Positions 15,487-24,062 are shown, numbered from the stretch's first letter. The stretch: DNA of 36,909 bases from Desulfarculaceae bacterium (GCA_027067385.1 JAMOVV010000104.1:1-36909), one strand, 5' to 3'. Notes: generated from the sequence alone by a model not told the origin. A program made the numbers and translations.

Positions 15487-18400
15487 TCAGTGGCTCAGGA
15501 TGAAGAGGTGACCCCCGGCCAGTTCCTCGGCCCGGTGCCGCCGGGCGCAGGGAGAACAGATATGGCGGTCGATATGCTCGTGGTAGTCCGGCCCGCCGCG
15601 GGCCTTGAGGTGCTTGAGGTAGGACAGGGGGGCGTAGGGCTTGCCGCATTCCTCGCAGGTGACCAGCTCCTGCTCGCGCACCACGGTGCCGGTGATGCTG
15701 GTGCGGCGCACTTTGCCGGAGTCCTCCACCCGGATGGCCCCGGTGGGGCACACCTGGCTGCAGGCCCCGCAGCCGATACAGCGGGTCGAGGGCCGGGTGT
15801 ACTCGGTGAAGGCCAGGCGATCGGCCTCGGTGTCGCCCAGGCGCAGGGCCTCGGCCCCCACCTCGGCGCAGACCAGTTGGCACAGGCCGCAGCCGATGCA
15901 CAGGTCGCAGCGCAGGCAGCGGGCCGCCTCGTCGTCGGCCTGTTGGTCGGTGAGCCCCAGCTCCACCTGGTGGTAGTTGCCCTCGCGGTCCTCCACGTCC
16001 AGCATGGAGATGGCCGTCCGCCGGGTGTTGGTGCGCTTGATGGCGTCGGTCTTGAGCGGCGGCACCACTTGGCGGTGGTCGCGGTCGCGCCAGTCTTCCG
16101 GCAGTTGCTGGCCGCGCAGGTAGGCGTCGATGGCCGCCGCCGCCCGCTTGCCGCCGCCCACCGCGTCGACCACGGTGCGGGGCCCGGTCACCACGTCGCC
16201 GGCCGAGAAGACCCCCGGCTCGGCCGTGGCCATGGTCCATTGGTCAGCCCGGATGAGCCCGCGCTCCACCTCCACATGGCTGCCGGCCTCCACGCAGGCC
16301 AGGTCGGTGGCCTGGCCGATGGCCAGGATCACGTGGTCGCCGTGCAGGGTGAGGGTGCGCTCCGGGTTGAAAGTGGGGTTGAAGCGGCCCCGCTCGTCAA
16401 AGACCTGCGGGCAGTGGATAAAGGTCACCGCGCCATCGGCTGCAATGGACTTGGGCCCCCAGGAGTTGTGGATGTCCACCCCCTCGGCGATGGCCGTGTC
16501 GATCTCGTGGGGGTGGGCCGGCATCTCGCGGCGTTTCTCCAGGCAGACCATGTCCACCCGCTTGCCGCCTTGGCGGCGGGCCGAGAGGGCCACGTCGATG
16601 GCCACGTTGCCGCCGCCCACCACCACCACCCGGGGTCCCACCCGGGGGTCTTCGCCGCGCCGCACCTGCTTGAGAAAATCCAGGCCGCCGAGCACGAACG
16701 GCTGATCGGCTCCGTCGATGGGTATCATGCGCGAAAGCTGGGTGCCCACCCCCAGCATGATGGCGTCAAACCCCTGGCGGCGCAGCACGTCCAGGTCCTC
16801 CACCTGGGTGCCGGTGTGGATGCGAACGCCCAGGCGCTCGATCTCGGCTACCTCGGCGTTGATCACGTCATGCGGCAGGCGGTAGGCCGGGATGCCGTAG
16901 CGCAGCATGCCGCCGGCCTCGTCCTGGGCCTCGAAAATCTCCACCTGGTGACCCTGGGCCGCCAGGAAGCGGGCCGCGGCCAACCCGGCCGGACCGGCCC
17001 CCACGATGGCCACCCGCTTGCCGCTGGACTCGGCCGGCGGGCCCCAGGGGTAGTGGCCCTCGGCCAGGGTCTTCTTGCTGGCCACCGCCTTCATGGCCCG
17101 GATACTCACCGGCTGGTCCACCTGCTGGCGCAGGCAGACCCCCTCACAGGGGGCCGGGCAGACCAGGCCGCAGGCATAGGGCAGCGGGTTGTCGGTGGTG
17201 ATCACCTCGATGGATTCGTCGTAGCGATGGTGGCCGATAAGCGCCAAAAAGGCCGGGATGTCGATGCCGGCCGGGCAGGTGCGGTGGCAGGGCGCCAGGG
17301 GCTTTTCCAGGCAGATGCCGGCCGGGCAGGTGCCACCGGACACATGGTCGCGCCACTGCTTGCGGAAATAGGTGAGCGCGGTGATCAGGGGCCAGGCCGG
17401 GGCCAAGCCCTCGGCGGCCATGGTGCGGCCCAGGGCCTCCAGCTCCACCAGGTGGGCTGGCAGTCCCTTGCCGCGGCTGATCTCCACCACCATGCGCAGG
17501 CCCCGGGTGATAAGGTTGCGCGACGGGGAGTCGAAGTTGCGCGACAGGTTCCAGTAGCGGTAGAGCATGCGGCGGGTCTGGTCCACTATGCAGTGGTCGG
17601 CCCCCAGAAGTTGCACTGTGCCCAAGCCCGGGTTCACCCCGGCGGCGGCCAACTCCTCCTGGGCCAGGGTGATGTCCCCGCCCGAGGGGGGCAGGAACCC
17701 GCCCATGCCGCCGTCCACGGCCAGGGCCAAGGGCTCCACCGCGTCGCGGAAACCACCGCCGATGGTATGCACCACCTGGGCCAGGCCGCCGCCCACCGGC
17801 ACCTCCACTAGGCCGGGGTTATTCACCTCGCCGCTGAGGGTGACCAGGCGGGTGCCGGCGTGGCCCTCGCGGCGCAGCTCCCCCATGCGCTCGGGGCCCA
17901 GGAGAAAGGCTAGGGCGATGTGGTACCAGGTCTCCAGGCTGTGGCGCAGAACCGGGCCCGGCTCCTCACCGGGGCGATGGCCGGCCATGAAGATCGATGG
18001 CTCCTGGTCGCTGACCAGCTCCAGGCTCGGGGGCTCCACCCCCGCCAGCCCCACCTCGGCCGCCTGTTCCACCGCGTTGAGCAATAGGTGCTCAAAGACC
18101 TCCATCTCCGGGGTCATCAAGACCTGGCAACGGTTCACCCCGAACACCTGGGCGGCGCAGAAAAGGCCCTCCACCAGGCCGAAGGGGTTTTGGCTCAGCA
18201 GGGTGAGCCAGGCCTGGCCGGCCGCGTCATACTCCACCGCATCCACCACCAGCACGCCCGGCTGGTGGGTGCGCGAAAACCGCTGCCACTGGAGATAAAC
18301 CGGGTCGGTGTCGCCGCCGCGGTCGCGCAGACCGCTGGAGCGCAGCTCGGCGATTACCTCCAGTTGGTTGAGCCGGGCCACCCGCTCCAGGCCCTCGAAT

Positions 18401-18507
18401 CCGCCCAAGCGGCGGTAGTGCTCAATGGTGGGCTCACCCAGTTCCTGGGACCAGGCCAGTAGGGTGCGGCCCAGGACCAGGGATAAAACATTGGCGTCAG
18501 TCCCCAT
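15487..18507 (-). CDS. NuoF-like/GltD-like fusion flavoprotein with ferredoxin clusters (paralog 2)
   Basis: A 1006-residue paralog of the downstream gene with the same domain order. The NuoF-like region (HYRRLGGFEGLERVARLNQ, EVIAELRSSGLRDRGG, NPFGLVEGLFCAAQVFG, SLBB-like GTRLVTLSGEVNNPGLVEV) keeps more of the ancestral pattern, including GLRDRGG, but lacks the AGFP half and the N3 cysteines. Next come CHRTCP, NPLPYACGLVCPAPCEGVC, FAD motif GAGPAG and NAD(P)H motif GGGNVAIDVA. It then has CLRCDLCIGCGLCQLVC, CIGCGACSQVCP and a CEECG...CSPC ribbon. There is no signal peptide or membrane segment. GTAGGGAG precedes the ATG, 11 nt after the ferredoxin stop, so it is co-transcribed with the Mo subunit. 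It probably links the ferredoxin subunit to NAD(P)H. Confidence 0.88.
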   Translation of the reverse strand: MGTDANVLSLVLGRTLLAWSQELGEPTIEHYRRLGGFEGLERVARLNQLEVIAELRSSGLRDRGGDTDPVYLQWQRFSRTHQPGVLVVDAVEYDAAGQAWLTLLSQNPFGLVEGLFCAAQVFGVNRCQVLMTPEMEVFEHLLLNAVEQAAEVGLAGVEPPSLELVSDQEPSIFMAGHRPGEEPGPVLRHSLETWYHIALAFLLGPERMGELRREGHAGTRLVTLSGEVNNPGLVEVPVGGGLAQVVHTIGGGFRDAVEPLALAVDGGMGGFLPPSGGDITLAQEELAAAGVNPGLGTVQLLGADHCIVDQTRRMLYRYWNLSRNFDSPSRNLITRGLRMVVEISRGKGLPAHLVELEALGRTMAAEGLAPAWPLITALTYFRKQWRDHVSGGTCPAGICLEKPLAPCHRTCPAGIDIPAFLALIGHHRYDESIEVITTDNPLPYACGLVCPAPCEGVCLRQQVDQPVSIRAMKAVASKKTLAEGHYPWGPPAESSGKRVAIVGAGPAGLAAARFLAAQGHQVEIFEAQDEAGGMLRYGIPAYRLPHDVINAEVAEIERLGVRIHTGTQVEDLDVLRRQGFDAIMLGVGTQLSRMIPIDGADQPFVLGGLDFLKQVRRGEDPRVGPRVVVVGGGNVAIDVALSARRQGGKRVDMVCLEKRREMPAHPHEIDTAIAEGVDIHNSWGPKSIAADGAVTFIHCPQVFDERGRFNPTFNPERTLTLHGDHVILAIGQATDLACVEAGSHVEVERGLIRADQWTMATAEPGVFSAGDVVTGPRTVVDAVGGGKRAAAAIDAYLRGQQLPEDWRDRDHRQVVPPLKTDAIKRTNTRRTAISMLDVEDREGNYHQVELGLTDQQADDEAARCLRCDLCIGCGLCQLVCAEVGAEALRLGDTEADRLAFTEYTRPSTRCIGCGACSQVCPTGAIRVEDSGKVRRTSITGTVVREQELVTCEECGKPYAPLSYLKHLKARGGPDYHEHIDRHICSPCARRHRAEELAGGHLFILSH

Positions 18508-18518
18508 CGCGTGGCTCC

Positions 18519-19034
18519 CTACATCTGGCTGAAGGATTCAGCGGCCATGGCCTTGGCGTAGCGCTGCCGGCGGTTGTCCGGCAGTTGGGAAGCCTCGCCG
18601 AATTGCAGGCACTGGGTTACGCACTTGGTGACGCAGGCCGGCTTGAGACCCTGGTCCAGGCGATCCTTGCAATAGTCGCACTTCACCGCCTTGCCCCGGG
18701 TGGGGTCCCACTGGCAGGCGCCCCAAGGACAGGCGGTGATGCAGCTCTTACAACCGATGCACAAGGACGGCTCGATGAAGACTATGCCGTCGCTCTTGCG
18801 TTTCTGGATGGCCCCGCTGGGGCAAACGTTCATGCACCAGGGCTCCTCGCAGTGGAAGCAGGGCATGAACACAAAACGGATGCGCGGCATGCCCTTGACG
18901 TCCACCGGGCCCACCACCATGTTTTTGCACAGCACCGGACCCACGCCGAGCCCCTTGTTGGTCTTGCAATGCACTTCGCAGCCCGAGCAGCCGATGCACC
19001 GTTCCGCTTCCTGCAAAAGATAGTACTTGCTCAT
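18519..19034 (-). CDS. Four-cluster 4Fe-4S ferredoxin subunit (DmsB/PsrB/HycB-like)
   Basis: The 171-residue electron-transfer subunit of the molybdoenzyme. The cysteines form four 4Fe-4S groups typical of the DmsB/NrfC/PsrB family: CIGCSGCEVHC (13-23), CFHCEEPWCMNVCP (about 59-72), CIGCKSCITACPWG (about 93-106), and CDYC plus CVTKC (about 119-138). There is no Tat or Sec signal, so it is cytoplasmic like its partner. The gene is 27 nt after the Mo subunit and 11 nt before paralog 2. It would carry electrons from the Mo/W centre to the flavoproteins. Confidence 0.93.
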   Translation of the reverse strand: MSKYYLLQEAERCIGCSGCEVHCKTNKGLGVGPVLCKNMVVGPVDVKGMPRIRFVFMPCFHCEEPWCMNVCPSGAIQKRKSDGIVFIEPSLCIGCKSCITACPWGACQWDPTRGKAVKCDYCKDRLDQGLKPACVTKCVTQCLQFGEASQLPDNRRQRYAKAMAAESFSQM

Positions 19035-19061
19035 GACTCTTTCGCCCTTTCGCTCGCCGGG

Positions 19062-21194
19062 TTAGGCCTTGGTTACCGTAACAACACACTCGGTAAGGTT
19101 GTTGCCGCCGCCGGCTTGATCATAGGCGGTGAGCAATCCCTTTTGCAGCCGCTGATCGGCCATGCCCTTGCCATAGGCCCGGGTCTGCAACGGCACCGTG
19201 CGGCCGAACCCGTGCAGCATGAACACCGCCTCGGGATGAATCCACGGAGTTACGGTAAGCGGTCCCTCGGTGCTATAGTCCCCGTTGCTCACCCGCACCG
19301 TGTCGCCGTCAGACAGCCCCAGCTCCTCGGCCGCCTGGGGATGCATCCACAGCGAGTTGCTCGGCAGAATCTCGTGCAACAGGGGGTTGTTCATGGTGTG
19401 AGCGTGGTTGTGCACCCCGGAGCGCCCAAAGAGCAGCCGGAACTGCCCCGGTGCCAAGTCCGGCGGCGGCTGGAACTCGGCTAGATCGGGCAGGCCGGCA
19501 TCGGCCAACACGCTGGAGGTGAGCTCGATCTTGCCGGAGGGGGTCTGGAACTTGAGCCCGTCGTCGCGGTCCCACAAGATGTCGCGGTCGCTTAGCTGCA
19601 CCAGGCCGCGCTCCCGCAGGTCCGAGACCGACACCCCGGTGCCCTCTAGTTGGTATTCCCAAAACTCCTCGATATTCTCAAAGTCGAAATATTCGCCCAC
19701 CCCCAGGCGCACGGCCAACTCACGGAAAATCCACCAGGCCGGCCGGCTGTCGAAACGGGGGGCTATGGCCTGGTCGCGCATGGTGAAATAGGGCTTGGTG
19801 CCGCTCTTGGAGATGAGAATATTGGCCCGCTCCAGGTAGGTGGCCTCCGGCAGGATCACGTCGCTGTACCACCCGAACTCCGAGTAGTTGACATCGATGG
19901 ATACCAGCAGGTCCAGCTTGTCATAAGCCCGCTTCTGGGCATCGGGATCCGGCAGGCTGGAGATGGGATCGTGGCGATAGGCGATATAGGCCTTGACGGG
20001 ATAGGGCTCGCCGCTCTCGATGGCCGGGAACAACAGGTGCAGCAGGCCGGGGCCGGAGTCGAAGTGAGTATACTTCCAGCCGCAGCCGTCCACTCGTTTC
20101 TCCTCCACCTCCGGTATCTTGTCGATGAGCTTGTTCAAGCTCTTCTTGCCGGCGTCGCTGGGTCCCTTGGCCGCGATGAGCCCGCCCTTCACCTCGATGG
20201 CTCCAAAGAGCACGTTGAGGATGTAGCTGGTCCGGCTGGTGTAGAACGACTGCCCGTGACGGGCGGTCATCCAACCGCCATGGAAGGTCACTCGCGGGGC
20301 GTCGGCGGCGATCTCGTGCACCATCTCGATCATCTCGGCCGCCGCAATGCCGGTTATCTCCTCGGCCCACTGGGGAGTCTTGTCGGCCACGAACTTCTGC
20401 AACTGCTCAAAACCCACCGTCCAGCGGGAAACGAAATCCTTGTCGTAGAGCTCGTCCTTGATCACCTGGTGAATCAAGGCCAGGTTCAGGGCGTACTCGG
20501 TGTTGGGCCTCACCTGCAGGTAGCGGGTGGCCTTGGAGGCGGTGTAGGTGGCCCGCGGGTCGATGTAGGTCATCTTGGCCCCAGCCGATAAGGCGTCGAT
20601 CACCGCCTTGGCCTCCTTGACCTGGAACGACTCTATGATATTGCGGCCGTAAAACACCATGTGCTTGGTGTTCTTGAAATCATACCCGAACCCGGTGCGC
20701 TTGAGACCAAACAAGCTCATGGAGGCGTGGTGGGCGTTGCGGCCGCAGGTGCAGTCGTGGTTGAAATAGTTGGGCGAACCGATGGCCCGGACAAAGCTCT
20801 TGCTCAGATCGGTGAAAGGTCCCCCCCGGTCGCTGTAGGCTATGGCCCGGCCGCCGTGCTCCTCGATGACCGCCTTGAGCTTGTCGGCGATGTAGTCCAG
20901 GGCCTCCTCCCAGGTGGCCCGCCGCCACTTGCCCTCACCCCGTTCGCCGGCGCGGATCAGGGGATACTGCGGCCGCTCGTCGTCATACTCAAAGGCCAGG
21001 CCGGCCGCGCCCTTGGCACACAGGCTGGTGCCCATGGACTTGTCATTCGGGTTGCCCTGCAGCCATACCGGCCGGCCGTCTTCCACTTCGACCTCGATAG
21101 GGCAACGCACCGCACACATGCCGCAAAGACTGAAAACTTTGCGGCGGCCGGGGCTCTCGACTCCGGTCACGTTAGGCGCCTTAAACGACTCCAT
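19062..21194 (-). CDS. Cytoplasmic molybdopterin oxidoreductase catalytic subunit (PsrA/PhsA-like)
   Basis: The 710 residues form a DMSO-reductase-superfamily catalytic subunit binding a bis-MGD Mo or W cofactor. The N-terminal 4Fe-4S motif is CGMCAVRC...C (Cys24, 27, 31, 59). The region where this family carries its metal-ligand Cys reads FNHDCTCGRNAHHAS (144-158; Cys148 or Cys150). Further cofactor segments are YGRNIIES, YIDPRATYT, and the C-terminal domain from LLFGRSGVHNHAHTMNN. An Arg pair (17-18) is followed directly by the cluster cysteines, not a hydrophobic stretch, so there is no Tat signal. Overall pattern and ferredoxin partner suggest thiosulfate/polysulfide-reductase or formate-dehydrogenase-like relatives. 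The substrate is not readable from sequence. First gene of the operon; AAAAGGAG precedes the ATG. Confidence 0.88.
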   Translation of the reverse strand: MESFKAPNVTGVESPGRRKVFSLCGMCAVRCPIEVEVEDGRPVWLQGNPNDKSMGTSLCAKGAAGLAFEYDDERPQYPLIRAGERGEGKWRRATWEEALDYIADKLKAVIEEHGGRAIAYSDRGGPFTDLSKSFVRAIGSPNYFNHDCTCGRNAHHASMSLFGLKRTGFGYDFKNTKHMVFYGRNIIESFQVKEAKAVIDALSAGAKMTYIDPRATYTASKATRYLQVRPNTEYALNLALIHQVIKDELYDKDFVSRWTVGFEQLQKFVADKTPQWAEEITGIAAAEMIEMVHEIAADAPRVTFHGGWMTARHGQSFYTSRTSYILNVLFGAIEVKGGLIAAKGPSDAGKKSLNKLIDKIPEVEEKRVDGCGWKYTHFDSGPGLLHLLFPAIESGEPYPVKAYIAYRHDPISSLPDPDAQKRAYDKLDLLVSIDVNYSEFGWYSDVILPEATYLERANILISKSGTKPYFTMRDQAIAPRFDSRPAWWIFRELAVRLGVGEYFDFENIEEFWEYQLEGTGVSVSDLRERGLVQLSDRDILWDRDDGLKFQTPSGKIELTSSVLADAGLPDLAEFQPPPDLAPGQFRLLFGRSGVHNHAHTMNNPLLHEILPSNSLWMHPQAAEELGLSDGDTVRVSNGDYSTEGPLTVTPWIHPEAVFMLHGFGRTVPLQTRAYGKGMADQRLQKGLLTAYDQAGGGNNLTECVVTVTKA

Positions 21195-21598
21195 ACCAGA
21201 CTCCTTTTAACGCTGGTCTCACCACAAGTAGTTACCAGTGAAATGCACCGCATTTATAGCGGCAAACTATCCTTTTTAGTAACCGACCTCCTTTTATACA
21301 ACAGCAGAGCATTATTCACAAGCTTTCACCCAAACTTGTCCCACCCCATGCCCGCCCCGGGCAATTACGCATATCACTACGTTTTTACTTGCTTTATGCC
21401 ATACCCCCCTGCCCAGACGGCATCGGTGCGCCAAAAAATACTTCCCCCCCCATAGGACTACTTGATAATCATTTCAGCCCAGCTAATCCCCAGCTCCTGG
21501 TTTAAGTTGTGCGCAGCCGGTGGGCGACCTATCTTATATAGTAGTCAGCCGTACCGAGGCCGATTATGGCGCATCGTCGGCTCTGTCCGCCCCAAAGC
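21195..21598. other. AT-richer intergenic region between the redox operon and tRNA genes
   Basis: This gap carries the leader and promoter of the minus-strand redox operon (to about 21321). The following ~280 bp is AT-richer than its surroundings and contains no convincing gene. Short runs (C8 near 21445-21452) and AT boxes (CTTATATAGT near 21534) are visible, but no paired promoter elements. Confidence 0.4.
21293..21321 (-). promoter_or_regulatory. Candidate sigma70 promoter of the Mo-oxidoreductase operon
   Basis: On the minus strand TTGTGA (21321-21316), a 17-bp spacer and TATAAA (21298-21293) fit a promoter about 95 nt before the start codon. A second TATAAA lies at 21258-21253. Two similar boxes, GGTTACTA and GGTAACTA, occur in the leader (about 21284 and 21235) and could be regulator half-sites. 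Confidence 0.45.
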
Positions 21599-21627
21599 TT
21601 GACGCCCCAACTGGCCGATGGTAATTA
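21599..21627 (+). promoter_or_regulatory. Sigma70 promoter for the tRNA-Ser genes
   Basis: TTGACG (21599-21604), an exact 17-bp spacer and TAATTA (21622-21627) lie about 42 bp before the first tRNA. The inferred start is near 21634. Confidence 0.65.
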
Positions 21628-21668
21628 ATGCGTGGGCCCAGGCCCCGGCGCTGGCGACCCCTATGTAC

Positions 21669-21754
21669 GGAGGGATGGCCGAGTGGTCGAAGGCGGCGGT
21701 CTTGAAAACCGTTGACCGAAAGGTCCGTGGGTTCGAATCCTACTCCCTCCGCCA
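21669..21754 (+). tRNA. tRNA-Ser (anticodon UGA)
   Basis: The 86-nt gene folds as a serine tRNA. Acceptor GGAGGGA pairs with TCCCTCC, the discriminator is G, and CCA is encoded. The D-arm region is GCCGAGTGGTCGAAGGC and the anticodon TGA is at 21703-21705 in CTTGAAAA. A variable arm, GACCGAAAGGTC, and the T-arm TGGGTTCGAATCCTA complete the fold. It reads UCN codons. Confidence 0.96.
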
Positions 21755-21774
21755 ACCCAGGCCACCGCCGGCCA

Positions 21775-21825
21775 GGGGGCCAAGGGGGCCAGGGGGCGGA
21801 GCCGGGGGCAGGCGGTGACGGGGGG
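21775..21825 (+). other. G-quadruplex-like tract between the two tRNA-Ser genes
   Basis: Five runs of at least five Gs occur on the plus strand at 21775-21779, 21784-21788, 21792-21796, 21804-21808 and 21820-21825, with loops of 4, 3, 7 and 11 nt. The first three belong to a local AGGGGGCC repeat. The tract lies in the spacer that would be transcribed with the tRNAs. Confidence 0.6.
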
Positions 21826-21959
21826 AGCCGGGTGACACCAAGCGGGAGCCGGGCGACGGGGTTGCCGGTAAAGCAAGGGGGACTGCCCGGCAAAGCATAT
21901 AAGGCCTTGGCCGCGCCAGGCTAACCAGGGCCTGTCCACAACCGAATCAGAACGCCAGC

Positions 21960-22052
21960 GGAGAGATGACCGAGAGGCCGAAGGTGCTCGCCTGCTAAGC
22001 GAGTGTGGGGTTAAAAGCTCCACCGAGGGTTCGAATCCCTCTCTCTCCGCCA
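21960..22052 (+). tRNA. tRNA-Ser (anticodon GCU)
   Basis: The 93-nt gene has acceptor GGAGAGA pairing with TCTCTCC, discriminator G and encoded CCA. The D-arm region is ACCGAGAGGCCGAAGGT and the anticodon GCT is at 21994-21996 in CTGCTAA. A long serine-type variable arm and the T-arm AGGGTTCGAATCCCT follow. It reads AGC and AGU codons. It is probably co-transcribed with the UGA tRNA 205 bp upstream. Confidence 0.96.
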
Positions 22053-22066
22053 ACCATATCCCCACA

Positions 22067-22103
22067 CCACGGCTCGGGCGTTTTGCCCGGGCCGTGGGCT
22101 TTT
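22067..22103 (+). terminator. Intrinsic terminator after the tRNA-Ser genes
   Basis: A long GC-rich hairpin (CCACGGC-CGGGC with GCCCG-GCCGTGG, one mismatch, GTTTT loop) is followed by GCTTTT, 15 bp after the second tRNA. Confidence 0.85.
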
Positions 22104-22199
22104 GGCCCCAGGCTGCGGTAGACTACCAGGGTCACCACCGGCGCCCGGCCGGCCCCGCCGGCCTGCGGCCCCACCAATCACTCCAACGGGGATGGCGTT

Positions 22200-24062
22200 T
22201 TGCTCTACTCGCAGATACTGGCCTTCATCCTGGTAATGGTGGTCTTCGAGGCCTACTCGCCGGCCAAGCCCATCCTCTCGCCGGGCGAAACCCTCCTCGG
22301 TTGCCTGGCCCTGGCCGCCTGGCTGTGGGCCGGCTGCCGCATGAGCATCGCTTGGCTCCTGCACCGGCTGGGCGGTCCCCGCTCCCCCCTGGACCCGGCC
22401 CGCGCCGCCCGGCGCCTCTCCTTCGCCCTGCAGATCGCCGCCCTGGCCGCCCAACTGGCCATGGTCACCACCCTGGACCTCAAGGCCCACCTGGTGAGCA
22501 TCCCCTGGCTGGCCGCCTCCCACACCCTGGCCGGCATCCTGGCCGCCTCCCTGTACATGGCCCTGGCCTGCCTGGTCTGGTCCCAGACCTACCGTCTGGA
22601 AAGCCTGGTATTGCAGCAGCCCTGGAGCCGGGGCCAGTTCGTGGCCGGCCAGGCCCGCTTCGTGGCCCCGGTCATTTTCCCCTGGTTCCTGCTGTCGTTG
22701 CTCAGCGACCTGGCCACCTGGCTCTGGCCCCAGGGTGAGGACTGGCTCTCTGGCCAGTGGGGCGACCTGGCCTTCCTGGCCCTGTTCGCCCTGATGGTGG
22801 CCATCATCTTCCCGCCCCTGGTGCGCGGGTGGTGGGGTTGCCGCGAGGTGCCGCCGGGGCCGGTGCGTAGCGTAGTGCAGGAGACCCTGGACCGCCTGGG
22901 GGTGAAGGTGGCGGCCATCCTCAACTGGCCCATCATGGGCGGCCGGGTGCTCACCGCCGGTGTGTTGGGCCTGGTGCCCCGCCTGCGCTATCTGCTCATC
23001 ACCCCGGCCCTGGCCGAGGTACTTAGCCCCTCGGAGCTCTCAGCCGTAGTAGCCCACGAGGCCGGCCACGTGAAAAAGTTCCACATGGCCAAGTTTATCG
23101 CCCTATTCATGGGCTTCTTCTTCATGGCCTACGCCCTGGCCGAACCCCTGGACATCCTGCTGCGCCTGCTCGTCTACTGGCTGGCCGGCACCGGCTGGGG
23201 CGCGGACATGCTCACCGCCGAAGACGGCGGCGAGAGCTTTCTCAGCCTGGCCCTATCCCTGCCGCTGGTGCTGCTGCTCATCGCCTACCTGCGCTTCGCG
23301 GTGGGCTATTTCATGCGCAACTACGAGCGCCAGGCCGACCTGTTCGCGCTGAAGGCCCTGGGCACCGCCGAGCCGCTAATCACTGCCCTGGAAAAGATCG
23401 CCCGCCTGGCCGGCAATATCCGCGACTTGCCCTCTTGGCACCACTTCTCGGTGGCCCAGCGGGTCCGCGCCCTGGAGGCGGCCCAGGCCCAGCCCCAGCT
23501 CATCGCGGCTCACGACCGCAAGATGCGCCGAGCCATGTTGGTCTACCTCTTAGTCCTGGGGGCCATGGTGGCCGCCGGTAACCTGATGACCTTCCGCCAG
23601 GCGGGGCGCGCCCTGGGACAGCGCACCGTTGACCGGCTCATCGAACGCCGCCTGGCCGAGCAGCCCGGCAACATCCGGCTCCTGGTCACCCGGGGGGTGC
23701 TGCGTTTCCAGCAGGGCCGCGAGGCCGAGGCCCTGGCCGACCTGCGGCGGGCCCTGGCCCTGGCCCCGCGCGACCCCGAGACCCTCAACGCCCTGGCCTG
23801 GGTCTACGCCACGGCCAAAGACGCCTCCCTGCGGCGGCCGGCAGAGGCCAGGCGCCTGGCCCTGGAGGCGGTGCGCCTGCGACCGGCGCCCCACATCTGG
23901 GACACCCTGGCCGAAGCCTTTTTCGCAAACGGCCAGCCCCGCCAGGCCCTGGCCGCGGCCCGCTCGGCCCTGGCCGCCGGCCCCAAGCAGCGCCTGGACT
24001 ACTACCGCAAGCAACTGCGCCGCTTCCGCCGGGCTGCCGGCCGGGAGCCCTCCCAGCCGTGA
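22200..24062 (+). CDS. M48-family membrane metalloprotease with C-terminal TPR repeats
   Basis: A 620-residue zinc protease of the M48 (HtpX/Ste24-like) family. The N-terminal half has several hydrophobic helices (about 1-20, 33-52, 76-128, 152-206). The zinc motif HEAGH is at 286-290 and the third ligand Glu376 is in NYERQADLFAL. A further helix (about 443-462) precedes TPR-like repeats (about 480-600: RLLVTRGVLRFQQGREAEAL, LNALAWVYATAKDAS). The start is taken as TTG at 22200; the ATG at 22192 is out of frame. The final codons overlap the GTG of the next gene by 4 nt. A role in membrane-protein quality control is inferred from the family; substrates are unknown. Confidence 0.87.
   Translation: MLYSQILAFILVMVVFEAYSPAKPILSPGETLLGCLALAAWLWAGCRMSIAWLLHRLGGPRSPLDPARAARRLSFALQIAALAAQLAMVTTLDLKAHLVSIPWLAASHTLAGILAASLYMALACLVWSQTYRLESLVLQQPWSRGQFVAGQARFVAPVIFPWFLLSLLSDLATWLWPQGEDWLSGQWGDLAFLALFALMVAIIFPPLVRGWWGCREVPPGPVRSVVQETLDRLGVKVAAILNWPIMGGRVLTAGVLGLVPRLRYLLITPALAEVLSPSELSAVVAHEAGHVKKFHMAKFIALFMGFFFMAYALAEPLDILLRLLVYWLAGTGWGADMLTAEDGGESFLSLALSLPLVLLLIAYLRFAVGYFMRNYERQADLFALKALGTAEPLITALEKIARLAGNIRDLPSWHHFSVAQRVRALEAAQAQPQLIAAHDRKMRRAMLVYLLVLGAMVAAGNLMTFRQAGRALGQRTVDRLIERRLAEQPGNIRLLVTRGVLRFQQGREAEALADLRRALALAPRDPETLNALAWVYATAKDASLRRPAEARRLALEAVRLRPAPHIWDTLAEAFFANGQPRQALAAARSALAAGPKQRLDYYRKQLRRFRRAAGREPSQP

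Noticed and set aside
15424-17811. 795-codon plus-strand open frame opposite paralog 2
   Set aside because: The protein is low-complexity (Gly, Val, His, Ala) and lies entirely antisense to a gene with clear motifs.
19062-21194. Selenocysteine-containing formate dehydrogenase
   Set aside because: The frame has no internal UGA, Cys occupies the candidate ligand position, and the pattern is not clearly formate-dehydrogenase.
21669-22052. tRNA-associated integration site
   Set aside because: Both tRNAs are complete, no integrase is nearby and no 3'-end tRNA duplicate was noticed.
21661-22065. Minus-strand open frames over the tRNA genes
   Set aside because: They are reverse readings of two well-formed tRNA-Ser genes and their spacer.
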